64,000 nt of DNA from Burkholderiaceae bacterium (GCA_017983955.1 JAGOAJ010000005.1:62001-126000), one strand, 5' to 3'; numbered from the stretch's first letter, positions 17,967 to 27,693 are shown. Notes: a model not told the origin generated them from the letters alone. Numbers and translations are program-made.

Positions 17967-18944
17967 TTACATGGTCAGGATAATTTTACCTATCTGATCC
18001 CCGGCATCCATCATTGCATGGGCATCACAAGCCTGCGCCATCGGAAAAGTAGCATGCACTATCGGACGTATCGTGCCTGCCGCCAGCAAAGGCCAAACGT
18101 GTTCCTGCAGCGAACGGGCAATGTCTGCCTTGAAAGCAACAGGACGCGGACGCAGTGTAGAACCTGTGACTTGCAGACGACGACGCAATATCTGACCGCA
18201 ATCAATTGTGGCTTTAGCGCCTCCTAGCAGGGCAATGATCACGATACGACCATCGTCGGCCAGGCAGCTAATGTTGCGGTTGATGTATTCGCCTGCCACC
18301 ATATCCAACACCACATCCACACCCTTGCCACCTGTGGCCGCCTTGATTTCTTCCACGAAGTCCTGGCTGCGGTAATTAATGCCACGCACCGCGCCCAAGG
18401 CCTGTACTGCCTGTACGCGCGCATCGCTACCCACAGTGGCATACACCGCATGCCCCATGGCTGTTGCCAATTGCACTGCCGTCGTCCCTATACCGCTGGC
18501 ACCACCGTGCACTAACAAGGTTTCTTCGCCGGACAACTGACCGCGATCAAACACATTGCTCCAGACGGTAAAGTACGTTTCTGGCAAACCAGCCGCTTCG
18601 ACCTCGGTCAAACCCGCCGGTATCGGCAAACATAAGCTGGCATCCGCCACGCAATATTCAGCATAGCCGCCACCCGGAAGCAAAGCGCACACCTTGTCGC
18701 CTATGGAAAAACCGCCAGCGGCGGCATCGCCACCGACGATCTCGCCCGCCACTTCCAGGCCAGGCAAATCGGATGCGCCAGGAGGCGCAGGATAAAGGCC
18801 CTTGCGCTGAAAAACGTCAGGGCGGTTGATGCCCGCAGCCGCTACTTTAATCAGTACCTCGCCCGCCTTGGGTTCCGGCATAGGTCGATCAACCAGCACC
18901 AGGACTTCCGGACCACCAGGTTGAGAGATTTCTATGGCTTTCAT
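17967..18944 (-). CDS. NAD(P)H quinone oxidoreductase, zinc-independent MDR family (PIG3-like)
   Basis: Medium-chain dehydrogenase/reductase, 325 residues. It has the N-terminal GroES-like domain (AAAGINRPDVFQRKGLYPAPPG) and a Rossmann domain with LVHGGASGIGTTAVQLA. It lacks the Cys/His zinc ligands, as quinone oxidoreductases do. Start is the ATG at 18944, with AAGGAG 8 bp upstream. Located upstream of tpiA-secG on the same strand, a conserved neighbourhood in Burkholderiales. It probably reduces quinones with NADPH, but the natural acceptor is unknown. Confidence 0.9.
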   Translation of the reverse strand: MKAIEISQPGGPEVLVLVDRPMPEPKAGEVLIKVAAAGINRPDVFQRKGLYPAPPGASDLPGLEVAGEIVGGDAAAGGFSIGDKVCALLPGGGYAEYCVADASLCLPIPAGLTEVEAAGLPETYFTVWSNVFDRGQLSGEETLLVHGGASGIGTTAVQLATAMGHAVYATVGSDARVQAVQALGAVRGINYRSQDFVEEIKAATGGKGVDVVLDMVAGEYINRNISCLADDGRIVIIALLGGAKATIDCGQILRRRLQVTGSTLRPRPVAFKADIARSLQEHVWPLLAAGTIRPIVHATFPMAQACDAHAMMDAGDQIGKIILTM

Positions 18945-19067
18945 CAACAGCTCCTTCAGACATCAATAAAAGGGTATTATCGCCGCTGTGATAATTTTTT
19001 GTAGGAATAGCCTGACGGCTGTCCACAAATGACCCGACTTAGGCTAAACTAGCGGGCTTCACAGAAA

Positions 19068-19157
19068 GGAAGCGTGCCAGAGTGGTTGAATGGACTGGTC
19101 TTGAAAACCAGCGACGGGGTAACTCGTCCGTGAGTTCGAATCTCACCGCTTCCGCCA
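19068..19157 (+). tRNA. tRNA-Ser(UGA)
   Basis: A 90-base tRNA with encoded CCA. The acceptor stem GGAAGCG pairs with CGCTTCC. The anticodon arm CTGGT-CTTGAAA-ACCAG gives anticodon TGA, and a long variable arm follows (GACGGGGTAACTCGTC). The T loop is GTTCGAATC. Confidence 0.96.
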
Positions 19158-19203
19158 ATTACCCGTTACGGCTTGCGCCACGCAAGCTGCAATGTATTTC
19201 CCC

Positions 19204-19289
19204 GCACCCATGGCGGAATAGGTAGACGCAAGAGACTTAAAATCTCTCGGCCACAGGCCGTCCCGGTTCGATTCCGGGTGGGTGCACCA
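19204..19289 (+). tRNA. tRNA-Leu(UAA)
   Basis: An 86-base tRNA with encoded CCA. The acceptor stem GCACCCA pairs with TGGGTGC. The anticodon arm AGAGA-CTTAAAA-TCTCT gives anticodon TAA. A long variable arm is present (CGGCCACAGGCCG). It lies 46 bp after tRNA-Ser and is probably cotranscribed with it. Confidence 0.96.
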
Positions 19290-19443
19290 CGAATACGTGC
19301 GGGTTACAGGGCGACCGCCAAAATAAAAAACACACCTGTTCCACATCATGTTCCTCGTTCCTTCGAACTAGCCCGACCATGCGGACTTTTGTCGTTTAGT
19401 TTTAGCTAACAACACAAGACGCAATAAAATCGACACTTGCAAA

Positions 19444-19460
19444 AGTCCCATAATGGGACT
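19444..19460. promoter_or_regulatory. putative HigA operator
   Basis: Perfect 7-bp inverted repeat AGTCCCA-TAA-TGGGACT, 11 bp ahead of the higB start. Its position fits an autoregulatory site for the HigA antitoxin. Function is inferred. Confidence 0.6.
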
Positions 19461-19471
19461 AAGATCAGTTT

Positions 19472-19774
19472 ATGCGAGTGATAGCGATCAGCACCTTACG
19501 TCGATTCTGGGAGATTCACCCACCCGCCGAGCAGCCGATTAAAGCCTGGGTAGATGAAGCCAATCAAGCCATCTGGACTCAACCATCAGATATAAAGGCA
19601 CACTATCGAAGCGCCAGCGTCCTAAAAAACCGACGCATAGTGTTTAACATCAAGGGCAATGACTATCGTCTGATCGTTGCTATTGCCTATCGCCTTGGCA
19701 TCGTCTATGTAAAGTTTATCGGCACCCACGCCGAGTACGACAAGATCGACGCCGAAACTGTAGAAACGGAGTAA
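19472..19774 (+). CDS. higB: HigB-type toxin (type II toxin-antitoxin)
   Basis: Ribosome-dependent mRNA interferase of the HigB/RelE fold, 100 residues. The segment KNRRIVFNIKGNDYRLIVAI and the following VYVKFIGTHAEYDKID match the HigB_toxin family. The conserved basic residues and the terminal GTHAEYD are intact, so it is probably active. The toxin gene comes first and the antitoxin follows after 3 bp, the higBA order. Confidence 0.92.
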   Translation: MRVIAISTLRRFWEIHPPAEQPIKAWVDEANQAIWTQPSDIKAHYRSASVLKNRRIVFNIKGNDYRLIVAIAYRLGIVYVKFIGTHAEYDKIDAETVETE

Positions 19775-19777
19775 CTC

Positions 19778-20149
19778 ATGGAAATCCGCCCAATCCGTAC
19801 CACGGCTGACTACAAGGCCACACTGAAACAGGTTGCTCAACTCATGGAGCAAGACCCCGAACTTGGCACACCCGAAGGTGATTGTCTTGACGTACTTGTC
19901 ACCTTGGTCCAGTCTTATGAGGCACGACATTACCCAATTGATCTGCCCGATCCCATTGAAGCAATCAAGTTCAGAATGGAACAAGCGGGCCTGACTGCGA
20001 AAGACCTGGAGCCAATGATAGGCCAACGCAACCGCGTTTACGAAATCCTAAATCGCAAGCGCTCGTTAACGTTACCTATGATCTGGAAGTTGCATCAACA
20101 ACTGGGAATTTCAGCAGAAAGCCTGATAAAGCCACCAGCGCACGCTTAA
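19778..20149 (+). CDS. higA: HigA-type antitoxin, XRE-family
   Basis: Antitoxin of 123 residues that binds HigB and represses its own promoter. The N-terminal part (TTADYKATLKQVAQLMEQDPELGTPEGD) is typical of HigA. The C-terminal half carries the helix-turn-helix AGLTAKDLEPMIGQRNRVYEILNRKRSLTL. It is coupled to higB by a 3-bp gap. The transcript runs into the hairpin at 20172-20249, shared with the convergent pnp gene. Confidence 0.93.
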   Translation: MEIRPIRTTADYKATLKQVAQLMEQDPELGTPEGDCLDVLVTLVQSYEARHYPIDLPDPIEAIKFRMEQAGLTAKDLEPMIGQRNRVYEILNRKRSLTLPMIWKLHQQLGISAESLIKPPAHA

Positions 20150-20171
20150 AAAACAACCACCTAACCACAAA

Positions 20172-20249
20172 AAAGCCACCCTAATGAACTGACCCCCAAA
20201 GGTTGGATGGGTGTCCAACTTTTGGGGGTCAGTTCACTAAGGTGGCTTT
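20172..20249. terminator. bidirectional terminator of higA and pnp, split by an inserted palindrome
   Basis: The outer arms AAAGCCACC (20172-20180) and GGTGGCTTT (20241-20249) pair perfectly over 9 bp. Removing the inserted 52-bp element and one CTAA copy restores a compact hairpin with a CTAA loop, flanked by A and T runs. With the insert the stem continues into a much longer hairpin. It lies 22 bp after higA and 45 bp after pnp. Confidence 0.75.
20185..20236. mobile_element. 52-bp palindromic element with IS3-family-like ends
   Basis: Two 23-bp inverted repeats, identical at 22 positions, are separated by only 6 bp (TGGGTG). Each begins TGAACTGACCCCC, resembling the ends of IS3/IS150-type insertion sequences. 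A 4-bp direct repeat CTAA (20181-20184 and 20237-20240) flanks it exactly, as expected for target duplication by that family. It carries no gene, and is either a minimal non-autonomous element or an internally deleted remnant. The link to IS3 is from memory of end sequences. Confidence 0.65.
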
Positions 20250-20293
20250 CTCACTATTAGACCCGCGTAACTACCGCAGGCCTAATTTACGAC

Positions 20294-22453
20294 TTAAGCC
20301 TCAGGAGCAACGGCTGGAGCCGCTTCTGGACCCTGAGGGCCACCCTGGGCTTCAATGCCGCCTATGGCTTTCATAGACAGACGCAAACGACCCTTGTCGT
20401 CGGCTTCTATGACCTTGATGCGCACTACCTGGCCGACTTTCAACACGTCGTTGATGTTGGCGATGCGGTAGTTGGCGATTTCGGAAATGTGCAGCAAGCC
20501 GTCGCGACCAGGCAGAACCTGAACGATGGCGCCGAAGTCCAGCAAGCGCAACACTGGGCCTTCGTATTCCTGACCCACTTCTACATCGGCGGTCAGTTCT
20601 TTGATGCGGCGCTCGGCTTCGCGGGCCTTGTCCAGGTCAGCACTAGAGATGGTGATAAGGCCATCGTCGCCAATGTCGATCTGGGTGCCGGTTTCTTCGG
20701 TCAGGGCGCGTATGGTGGCGCCGCCCTTGCCGATGACATCGCGGATTTTTTCAGGGTTGATCTTGACGGTGATCATGCGTGGAGCGAATTCGGACAGTTC
20801 GGTGCGCGAACCTTCGATAGCTTCCTTCATCTTTTCCAAGATGTGCAGGCGGCCTTCACGGGCTTGTGCCAATGCAACTTGCATGATGTCTTTGGTGATG
20901 CCCTGGATTTTGATGTCCATTTGCAAGGCGGTGATACCATTTTCAGTACCAGCCACTTTGAAGTCCATATCACCCAGGTGATCTTCGTCGCCCAAGATGT
21001 CGGTCAATACGGCGAAACGGCCACCGTCTTTGATCAGGCCCATGGCTACGCCAGCGACGTGGTCTTTAACAGGAACGCCTGCATCCATCATGGCCAGCGA
21101 ACCGCCACATACGGACGCCATCGAGGACGAGCCGTTGGATTCAGTGATTTCCGACACGACACGTATGGTGTATTGGAAGTCTTCAGGTGCGGGCAGCACA
21201 GCAACCAGCGAGCGTTTGGCTAAACGGCCGTGGCCGATTTCGCGACGCTTGGTGAAACCAAAACGGCCGGTTTCGCCGGTGGAGAATGGAGGGAAGTTGT
21301 AATGCAGCAAGAAACGATCACGGTATTCGCCCATGATGGAGTCGATGATTTGCTCGTCTTGCTTGGTGCCCAAAGTAGCTACTACGATGGCCTGAGTTTC
21401 ACCACGGGTGAACAAGGCGCTACCGTGCGCGCGGGGCAGTATCCCTAAACGTACGCTGATGGGACGCACAGTGCGGGTGTCGCGACCGTCGATACGGGGC
21501 TCGCCTGCCAGGATCTGGCTGCGCACAATGTTGGCTTCCAGGTCAAACAGCATGCTGTCAACCAGAACGCCATCAGGAGCGGCTACGCCTTGGGCTTCAG
21601 CTTGCTGGGCAAGCGCAGCTTTGACGCTGGTGTAAACATCACGCACCTGAGTTGTACGGGCTTGCTTTTCACGAGTCTGGTAAGCGGCTTGCAAACCGGT
21701 CAATGCGGCGTCGCTAACGGCAGCTACCAGGGCTTCGTTAACAGGCGCAGGCTGCCAATCCCATTCAGGCTTGCCGGCGTCGGCAACCAGGTCGTGTATG
21801 GCGTTGATAGCGGCTTGCATTTGCTCGTGACCAAAGACCACACCACCGAGCATGATTTCTTCGGACAACTGCTGAGCTTCGGATTCCACCATAAGAACAG
21901 CGGCTTCGGTACCGGCAACCACCAGATTCAACTTCGATTCTGTCAGTTGGCTAGCTGTGGGGTTAAGTACGTATTCATTGTTGATGTAACCGACGCGCGC
22001 TGCGCCGATAGGGCCATCAAAGGGAATACCGGAAATAGCCAGTGCGGCCGACGCGCCTATCATGGCGGGGATATCGGGATCGACTTCGGGGTTAACCGAT
22101 AGTGTGTGTACGATAACCTGCACTTCGTTGTAGAAGCCCTCGGGGAACAGAGGACGAAGTGGGCGGTCGATCAAACGCGATGTCAGGGTCTCTTTTTCGG
22201 AAGGCTTGCCTTCGCGCTTGAAAAAACCACCGGGAATACGACCCGCAGCATAGGTTTTTTCAACGTAGTCTACCGTCAAAGGGAAAAAGTCCTGACCGGC
22301 CTTAGCATTTTTGTTAGCTACAACAGTAGCCAGAATTACGGTGTCGTCAACCGAAACCAACACAGAGCCCGAGGCCTGACGAGCAATCTCGCCAGTTTCC
22401 AGAACCACGGTGTGCTGGCCGTATTGAAACGACTTAGTCACTTTATTAAACAT
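20294..22453 (-). CDS. pnp: polyribonucleotide nucleotidyltransferase (PNPase)
   Basis: 3'-5' phosphorolytic exoribonuclease of the RNA degradosome, 719 residues. Domain order is two RNase PH domains (the first begins about residue 10, the second around 310 with [16 protein letters not shown]), then the KH domain ([21 protein letters not shown]) and the S1 domain ([27 protein letters not shown], split here by residues). It lies downstream of rpsO with a terminator-like hairpin between, the classic arrangement in which RNase III processing and PNPase autoregulation act on the leader. Confidence 0.97.
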   Translation of the reverse strand: MFNKVTKSFQYGQHTVVLETGEIARQASGSVLVSVDDTVILATVVANKNAKAGQDFFPLTVDYVEKTYAAGRIPGGFFKREGKPSEKETLTSRLIDRPLRPLFPEGFYNEVQVIVHTLSVNPEVDPDIPAMIGASAALAISGIPFDGPIGAARVGYINNEYVLNPTASQLTESKLNLVVAGTEAAVLMVESEAQQLSEEIMLGGVVFGHEQMQAAINAIHDLVADAGKPEWDWQPAPVNEALVAAVSDAALTGLQAAYQTREKQARTTQVRDVYTSVKAALAQQAEAQGVAAPDGVLVDSMLFDLEANIVRSQILAGEPRIDGRDTRTVRPISVRLGILPRAHGSALFTRGETQAIVVATLGTKQDEQIIDSIMGEYRDRFLLHYNFPPFSTGETGRFGFTKRREIGHGRLAKRSLVAVLPAPEDFQYTIRVVSEITESNGSSSMASVCGGSLAMMDAGVPVKDHVAGVAMGLIKDGGRFAVLTDILGDEDHLGDMDFKVAGTENGITALQMDIKIQGITKDIMQVALAQAREGRLHILEKMKEAIEGSRTELSEFAPRMITVKINPEKIRDVIGKGGATIRALTEETGTQIDIGDDGLITISSADLDKAREAERRIKELTADVEVGQEYEGPVLRLLDFGAIVQVLPGRDGLLHISEIANYRIANINDVLKVGQVVRIKVIEADDKGRLRLSMKAIGGIEAQGGPQGPEAAPAVAPEA

Positions 22454-22472
22454 TGTGGAATATCCTTACAAT

Positions 22473-22515
22473 AAAAAAACCGTGGACACCACGATAATCA
22501 TCGTAGTGTCCACGG
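22473..22515 (-). terminator. rpsO terminator in the rpsO-pnp spacer
   Basis: The arms at 22480-22495 and 22500-22515 match over 15 of 16 bp with a 4-base loop. On the minus strand they are followed by seven U residues. It should terminate most rpsO transcripts, with read-through feeding pnp. The long stem also resembles the RNase III cleavage site known upstream of E. coli pnp. Confidence 0.88.
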
Positions 22516-22542
22516 TTGCATCGCGGGGAGCCAGCCCCAATA

Positions 22543-22812
22543 TCACTTACGTAGACCGAGCTTTTCGATCAGTGCGCGATAAGAGTCAAGATTGCGGCTC
22601 TTTAAGTAGTCAAGCAGTTTGCGGCGACGGCTAACCATACGCAGCAGACCACGACGCGAGTGGTGGTCTTTCATGTGGGCCTTGAAGTGGCCAGTTAATT
22701 CGTTGATGCGTGCAGTAAGCAGTGCGACCTGAACTTCAGGTGAACCAGTGTCACCTTGGGCGCGTTGGAATTCTGCAACGATATCGGATTTTTTGATGTC
22801 AGCGACGGACAT
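22543..22812 (-). CDS. rpsO: 30S ribosomal protein S15
   Basis: Primary 16S rRNA-binding protein of the 30S platform, 89 residues, the normal length. The sequence has the conserved [22 protein letters not shown] and [22 protein letters not shown] regions. It is followed by pnp on the same strand, a near-universal bacterial pairing. Confidence 0.98.
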   Translation of the reverse strand: MSVADIKKSDIVAEFQRAQGDTGSPEVQVALLTARINELTGHFKAHMKDHHSRRGLLRMVSRRRKLLDYLKSRNLDSYRALIEKLGLRK

Positions 22813-22938
22813 TTGAGCCTCGTAAAAACATGCGACAGGACTGAGGGGTCCTGACGTGATGGGTGGAAAGCCAAGATTATACCGGAATGCAGGGACTGAG
22901 TGTATATTTAGTTAACAACGCGTATTAAAGAGAATGCT

Positions 22939-23463
22939 ATGCAGCTAATAAATCAACTCCCCAAGAGGTTGCTACCCGCGCTGGCCATGCTGGCCTTGGC
23001 AGGCTGCACCACGATGGCCGACCTGCCAGCTGGGACGCCCCTGAACGAGATACAAGCCAAGTATGGCCCACCCAGCACGGTCTGCCCTACCCCTGATGGC
23101 GAACAGCACCTGATCTGGTCTACCCAGCCGAATGGGCAATATGCCTGGGGCACTACGATCAATGCCCAAGGGCAAACTGGCCCTGTCGTGCCGATACTGA
23201 CTGATGCGCATTTTAGATTGCTGGCCCAAGGCACATGGACCGAAGACCAGGTGATTTGCGAATTCGGCCAACCTGCTGAAATTAGTACAGTAGGTTTACC
23301 AGGGTCCAGCCAAAAGGTATTCAGTTATCGCTACCGGCAAAGCGGTGCGTGGAATTCCCTGATGTACGTGTATTTTGACCGGTACAGCGGTCAGGTAACG
23401 CGCTTTCATCCCGGGCCCGACCCGATGTATGACGACAGGGACAGGCTGGGATTTTTCTTTTAA
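22939..23463 (+). CDS. outer-membrane-type lipoprotein of unknown function
   Basis: A 174-residue exported lipoprotein. The signal peptide is LPKRLLPALAMLALAGC with lipobox LAGC and C at residue 22. The mature protein has two copies of a short pattern reminiscent of the SmpA/BamE fold: PLNEIQAKYGPPSTVC and TWTEDQVICEFGQPAE. Each is followed by a strand-rich stretch. It is monocistronic and convergent with pssA, overlapping by four bases. I do not recognise a specific function. A role in envelope integrity would be a guess from the fold. Confidence 0.75.
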   Translation: MQLINQLPKRLLPALAMLALAGCTTMADLPAGTPLNEIQAKYGPPSTVCPTPDGEQHLIWSTQPNGQYAWGTTINAQGQTGPVVPILTDAHFRLLAQGTWTEDQVICEFGQPAEISTVGLPGSSQKVFSYRYRQSGAWNSLMYVYFDRYSGQVTRFHPGPDPMYDDRDRLGFFF

Positions 23464-24245
23464 CTATCTGTGCTGTCGCTAGCGCCTTCATGGCGCTGGC
23501 GGGTAAGTTGCCTGGCACGACGCACGCGCCAAACCAAAACCACCCAACCTGACAGGCCATACACCACAAACAAGCCAAACAAGGCAATAGGCGGGTTGCT
23601 GGATACGAACACGAATACTGCCACTAGAACCAGCATGACCCAAAACGGTACGCTACGGCCTAGAGCAAAACTTTTGCCGCTATAAAACGGCGCATTCGTG
23701 ACCATGGCAATGCCTGCATATACCGTAATGGCAAACGCAGCCCAGGCGATGGTGTCATCGGCCAACACCAGTTTATTATCGACCGCCAGCCAGACAAAAC
23801 CAGCCACCAGCGCCGCTGCTGCCGGACTGGGCAAGCCCTGAAAGAAGCGTTTATCAACCACCGCAATATTGGTGTTGAAGCGCGCCAGGCGCAAGGCAGC
23901 GCCCACCACATAGATAAACGCCGCCAACCAACCCCAACGTCCCAACCCCTGTAGCTGCCAGATATACATGACCAAGGCTGGCGCCATCCCAAAGGAAATC
24001 ATGTCGGACAACGAATCGTATTGTTCGCCAAACGCCGACTGGGTATTGGTCAGCCTAGCCACCCGCCCATCCATGCCATCAAACACCATGGCCAGAAAAA
24101 TAGCGATGGCGGCCATTTCAAAGCGGCCATTCATGGCCTGCACTACCGCGTAGAATCCAGCGAACAGATTGGCGGTGGTAAAGGCGTTGGGCAACAAGTA
24201 TATGCTGCGCCGGCGGTGGTTTTCGTCAGGTGTAAGGTTAGGCAT
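23460..24245 (-). CDS. pssA: CDP-diacylglycerol--serine O-phosphatidyltransferase
   Basis: Inner-membrane enzyme making phosphatidylserine from CDP-diacylglycerol and serine. The 261-residue protein has the CDP-alcohol phosphotransferase signature DGRVARLTNTQSAFGEQYDS, with the Asp/Gly/Ala/Arg and later Asp residues in place. Several hydrophobic segments are present. The gene follows psd by 3 bp, so the two steps to phosphatidylethanolamine are encoded together. Confidence 0.95.
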   Translation of the reverse strand: MPNLTPDENHRRRSIYLLPNAFTTANLFAGFYAVVQAMNGRFEMAAIAIFLAMVFDGMDGRVARLTNTQSAFGEQYDSLSDMISFGMAPALVMYIWQLQGLGRWGWLAAFIYVVGAALRLARFNTNIAVVDKRFFQGLPSPAAAALVAGFVWLAVDNKLVLADDTIAWAAFAITVYAGIAMVTNAPFYSGKSFALGRSVPFWVMLVLVAVFVFVSSNPPIALFGLFVVYGLSGWVVLVWRVRRARQLTRQRHEGASDSTDS

Positions 24246-24248
24246 AAA

Positions 24249-24920
24249 TTAGTTGATTACTTCTGCAGTCGGTTCAGGCAGCTCGGCCAGCACCGTACTG
24301 GTAGCGCTGACCTTATCGCCTATGGCGACCCGCGGACGACTACCCAGAGGCAGGTAGACATCGACCCGCGAACCAAAGCGGATGAATCCATAACGCTGGC
24401 CTTGATACAGCTTATCGCCTTCCTGGATGTAGCAAAGTATCCGTTTAGCGACCAAGCCAGCCACTTGCACCGCCGTCACAACCTGCCCTTCGGGGGTACG
24501 TATAACGGTCGCGTTGCGCTCATTCTGCAACGAAGCCTTGTCCAACGCCGCGTTGAAAAACTTGCCTGGGAAATAGTTGACAGCAAGCACTGTGCCTTTG
24601 ACCGGAACCCGGTTGGAATGCACGTTAAATACGTTCATGAACACGCTGATTTTAATGGCATCGCGATCCGCGTACACATCACGGACTTCTTCGACCGCAA
24701 CAATACGGCCGTCAGCCGGACTAAGCACATTCAATGCGCCATCGGGCGCAACGCGGCCAGGATCGCGGAAAAACTGCAACACAAAAACAGACAGTATCCA
24801 GAACGGTATGGATGCCAGACCGGACCAAAAGCTGACCAACAGCGAAATAAGCACGATGCCAGCCAGGAACGGCCAGCCTTCGCGCGCAATAAGGGGATGA
24901 GGATAAGATGGTTTATGCAT
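24249..24920 (-). CDS. psd: phosphatidylserine decarboxylase proenzyme
   Basis: Pyruvoyl-dependent membrane enzyme converting phosphatidylserine to phosphatidylethanolamine. It has the short form (223 residues), with an N-terminal hydrophobic pair. The conserved central region is [14 protein letters not shown] and [16 protein letters not shown]. The self-cleavage site is within [14 protein letters not shown] near the C-terminus, the Ser becoming the pyruvoyl group. In most Burkholderiales psd-pssA directly follow ilvC. Here a haem operon lies between them. Confidence 0.95.
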   Translation of the reverse strand: MHKPSYPHPLIAREGWPFLAGIVLISLLVSFWSGLASIPFWILSVFVLQFFRDPGRVAPDGALNVLSPADGRIVAVEEVRDVYADRDAIKISVFMNVFNVHSNRVPVKGTVLAVNYFPGKFFNAALDKASLQNERNATVIRTPEGQVVTAVQVAGLVAKRILCYIQEGDKLYQGQRYGFIRFGSRVDVYLPLGSRPRVAIGDKVSATSTVLAELPEPTAEVIN

Positions 24921-24984
24921 GATAGGACGAAGAATAACCGAAATGCGTGAAGATGTTTAATCGATTAGACGTCTTAAATGCCCG

Positions 24985-25809
24985 CTAGCCGAACACAACC
25001 AGCGGTTTGTCGGGCTGACGTGGGTGCGCCATGACATGCACATCCACGCCATATACCTGCTTCAGGTTGGCTGACGTCAGGACACGGCTAGGCGTATCGC
25101 AGGCAAATATCTTGCCTTGCGACAGCAAAGCTATGCGATCGCTCCAGCATGCAGCTAAATTAATATCATGCAAAATCACCAGCACACCGACGTCTTGTGT
25201 ACGGGCAAGTTCACGTACGGTTTTCAGCAAACCTTGTTGATGTAGCGGATCCAGGCTAGCAGTAGGCTCATCCAGCAGTAAGTATCGCCCCGAAGGATCT
25301 GCCTGGCGTTCAGCCAAAATCTGCAGGGTCACCCGGGCAAACTGAACTCGCTGTTGTTCGCCCCCTGACAGCTCCAAATAACGACGCTGACCCAGTTCCG
25401 TAATGTCAGCCCGACTCAGCGACACATCCACCAAGCCATCCACCTGCGCAGACGATAGGCCGCCAAATGGATACGCGCCCATCGCCACCACTTCCGACAC
25501 GTGCAAATCAAACGCCAACCCCGGTTTTTGAGGCAGAATGGCGCGCGACCTGGCCTGTTGCGCTGCGCTCAATGCTGACAAGGCGGTGCCATTCAAGACA
25601 ACCGCATCCTGCTCGTGGACGCTGGCATCTAGTTTTAGCTCGGCCCCCAAAACACCCATTAAGGTGGATTTACCGGCGCCATTTGCACCCAGCAAACTAA
25701 GAACCTCACCTACACGTATGTCCAGAGACACGCCGCTGAGCACATCACGATGGCCGCGCTGCACATTGATGTTGCTAGCTGTCAAGCTTTGCCCTACTAA
25801 TGTATCCAT
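24985..25809 (-). CDS. hmuV: haem ABC transporter ATP-binding protein
   Basis: Cytoplasmic ATPase of the haem importer, 274 residues. Walker A is GANGAGKSTL, the signature LSGGEQQRVQFAR, and Walker B YLLLDEPTASLD, with the switch His in ILHDINLA. It is the last gene of the haem operon, 27 bp after hmuU. Length and sequence fit HmuV/BhuV rather than the siderophore FecE type, mainly because of the gene order around it. Confidence 0.93.
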   Translation of the reverse strand: MDTLVGQSLTASNINVQRGHRDVLSGVSLDIRVGEVLSLLGANGAGKSTLMGVLGAELKLDASVHEQDAVVLNGTALSALSAAQQARSRAILPQKPGLAFDLHVSEVVAMGAYPFGGLSSAQVDGLVDVSLSRADITELGQRRYLELSGGEQQRVQFARVTLQILAERQADPSGRYLLLDEPTASLDPLHQQGLLKTVRELARTQDVGVLVILHDINLAACWSDRIALLSQGKIFACDTPSRVLTSANLKQVYGVDVHVMAHPRQPDKPLVVFG

Positions 25810-25836
25810 ACCCCTTCCTTGTAAATCCCAGCCTTA

Positions 25837-26847
25837 TTAGACGGGAACACTACGACCACGGCTAAGCAACCAAAAAAAGAACGGCCCACCAACCAGGCTG
25901 GTCACCAACCCTATGGGCAGCTCTGTAGGGCTGGCCACAATGCGCGCCAGCCAATCGGCCAAGGTAAGCACCAAGGCGCCAGCCAATACAGAAGCAGGCA
26001 ACAGATAGCGATGGTGTGCGCCCAGCAACATGCGTATTAAATGCGGCACCACCAGCCCGATAAAGCCAATGCCACCGGTGACCGCCACCAAAGGTCCGAT
26101 GATTAATGCCGTCACGACGATCAACCTGCGCCGTACTGCAACCAGTTCAAAGCCCAAATGAGCCGCTTCACGCTCACCCAGCAACAGCGCATTCAAAACG
26201 CGCCACTGACTGCATAAGTAGGTCAGCAACACCACTGTCCACGGTGCCAGCGCAAAAAATGCCGGCCAGTCCGCACCCGCCAAACTCCCCATGCTCCAGA
26301 AGGTAAGGTCACGCAACTGTGCGTCGTCAGCCAAATAAGTAAATACGCCTATGGCGCTGCCTGCGACAGTATTGATGGCTATGCCTGCTAATAACAACCC
26401 GGCGACGCCTCGATAACGGCGGCCTATGACGTAGGCCAGGTAGGTGGCCAAGACGCTGCCAAGAAAAGCCGCACTGGCAATCACGAAAAAGCCACCTGCG
26501 GTCAGGACGATGGCGCCCACTGCGCCCAAGGCTGCACCCGACGATATCCCCACCAGCCCAGGCTCGGCCAATGGGTTACGAAACAGCGCCTGCATCGTGA
26601 CACCAGTGACCGCCAATGCGGCGCCGGTGATGGCGCTGAATAAAACGCGCGGCAGACGAATGTCCAATAACACCTTGTGCTGCAACATGTCTTCAGGGGC
26701 CAAATCGCCCCACAACAAATGTGGAAAGCTGCCCCAGGGAATAGACATGGCTCCGCTGGCGCTGGCGGCCAGCGCTGCCAGCGCCAGACCACAGAGCAAT
26801 AAAGCCAGCACAGGCTGAGGGGCCAATTTACCGGAAAGAGTTCGCAT
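25837..26847 (-). CDS. hmuU: haem ABC transporter permease (FecCD family)
   Basis: Polytopic inner-membrane permease of the BtuC/FecCD family, 336 residues with about ten hydrophobic segments. Typical blocks are LRLPRVLFSAITGAALAVTG (seen as DIRLPRVLFSAITG), NPLAEPGLVGISSGAALGA and IGFIGLVVPHLIRMLLG. It lies between hmuT and hmuV, 18 bp after hmuT. It should form a HmuU2V2 complex that passes haem to the cytoplasm. Confidence 0.94.
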   Translation of the reverse strand: MRTLSGKLAPQPVLALLLCGLALAALAASASGAMSIPWGSFPHLLWGDLAPEDMLQHKVLLDIRLPRVLFSAITGAALAVTGVTMQALFRNPLAEPGLVGISSGAALGAVGAIVLTAGGFFVIASAAFLGSVLATYLAYVIGRRYRGVAGLLLAGIAINTVAGSAIGVFTYLADDAQLRDLTFWSMGSLAGADWPAFFALAPWTVVLLTYLCSQWRVLNALLLGEREAAHLGFELVAVRRRLIVVTALIIGPLVAVTGGIGFIGLVVPHLIRMLLGAHHRYLLPASVLAGALVLTLADWLARIVASPTELPIGLVTSLVGGPFFFWLLSRGRSVPV

Positions 26848-26865
26848 ACTTAGGTACCCTGCTGC

Positions 26866-27693
26866 TTATTTAGCGGCTGTTTTCAACTGGCGTACAGACT
26901 GCGCCACCCTGGGACCCAGTCCCAGGATAAGCAAGTCATCCATGGCCACAATACGCCCGGCTTGTGCCGCTGGTGTACTTCCAATGCCGGCGCTGGCCAT
27001 GAAAGCATCCATACCACCACTGGCCTTGGCCGACGCATTCGTAATAATGATGAGTTCGGGCGCCAGCATGGCCAAACCTTCCGCGGACACCGGTTTATAG
27101 CCATTTTGTGTAGACAAGACGTTTTCCAAACCCGCAAGATTCAGCAGTTGAGCGGCGGCGGTATCGTTCCCCGCCCCCAACATCGGACCCGTTCTATTGA
27201 CCAAGACCAAAGCACGCCGTACCGGACTAGCAATGGCCTGCGCGGCATCGAGTTCATCCCTGACGCGTTCGCTCAGTTGCTGACCTGCTTGAGGTACCTG
27301 CAGCGCCTGGGCAATCTGCTGAATACGCTGATATAAGGAATCTAATGATGGCTTATCAGAAACCGTATGCACCACAACACCTAGATCCTTCAGGCGCTGC
27401 ATAGTTTTAGGCGGCCCAGCATTTTCAGAGGCCAGCACCAGATCAGGGCGCTGAGCCACGACCCCTTCCAGGGATACCGAACGGTAATAACCAACACTGG
27501 GTAACAAGGTAGCCGCCTTCGGGTACAGACTAGAGCCATCATCGGCCACCAGGCGTTGGCCTCGGTCCAGGCCATAAATGATCTCTGTCACGCTACCGCC
27601 CAATGACACCACGCGCTGGGCTTCGGGCGGATTTGCGTAGGCCATGCCTGTAGCCAGCAGGCAAAGGGCCATTACATAGCGCACTGTGTTCAT
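26866..27693 (-). CDS. hmuT: periplasmic haem-binding protein
   Basis: Class III periplasmic binding protein delivering haem to HmuUV, 275 residues. I place the start at the ATG at 27693, which overlaps the hmuS stop in ATGA. It gives a normal signal peptide (MNTVRYVMALCLLATGMAYA). The first mature block RVVSLGGSVTEIIYGLDRGQRLVADD is typical of HmuT/BhuT, as is VGYYRSVSLEGVVAQRPDLVLASE. Confidence 0.94.
   Translation of the reverse strand: MNTVRYVMALCLLATGMAYANPPEAQRVVSLGGSVTEIIYGLDRGQRLVADDGSSLYPKAATLLPSVGYYRSVSLEGVVAQRPDLVLASENAGPPKTMQRLKDLGVVVHTVSDKPSLDSLYQRIQQIAQALQVPQAGQQLSERVRDELDAAQAIASPVRRALVLVNRTGPMLGAGNDTAAAQLLNLAGLENVLSTQNGYKPVSAEGLAMLAPELIIITNASAKASGGMDAFMASAGIGSTPAAQAGRIVAMDDLLILGLGPRVAQSVRQLKTAAK

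Noticed and set aside
20489-21223. 244-codon open frame antisense to pnp
   Set aside because: Shadow frame; codon pattern follows from pnp on the other strand.
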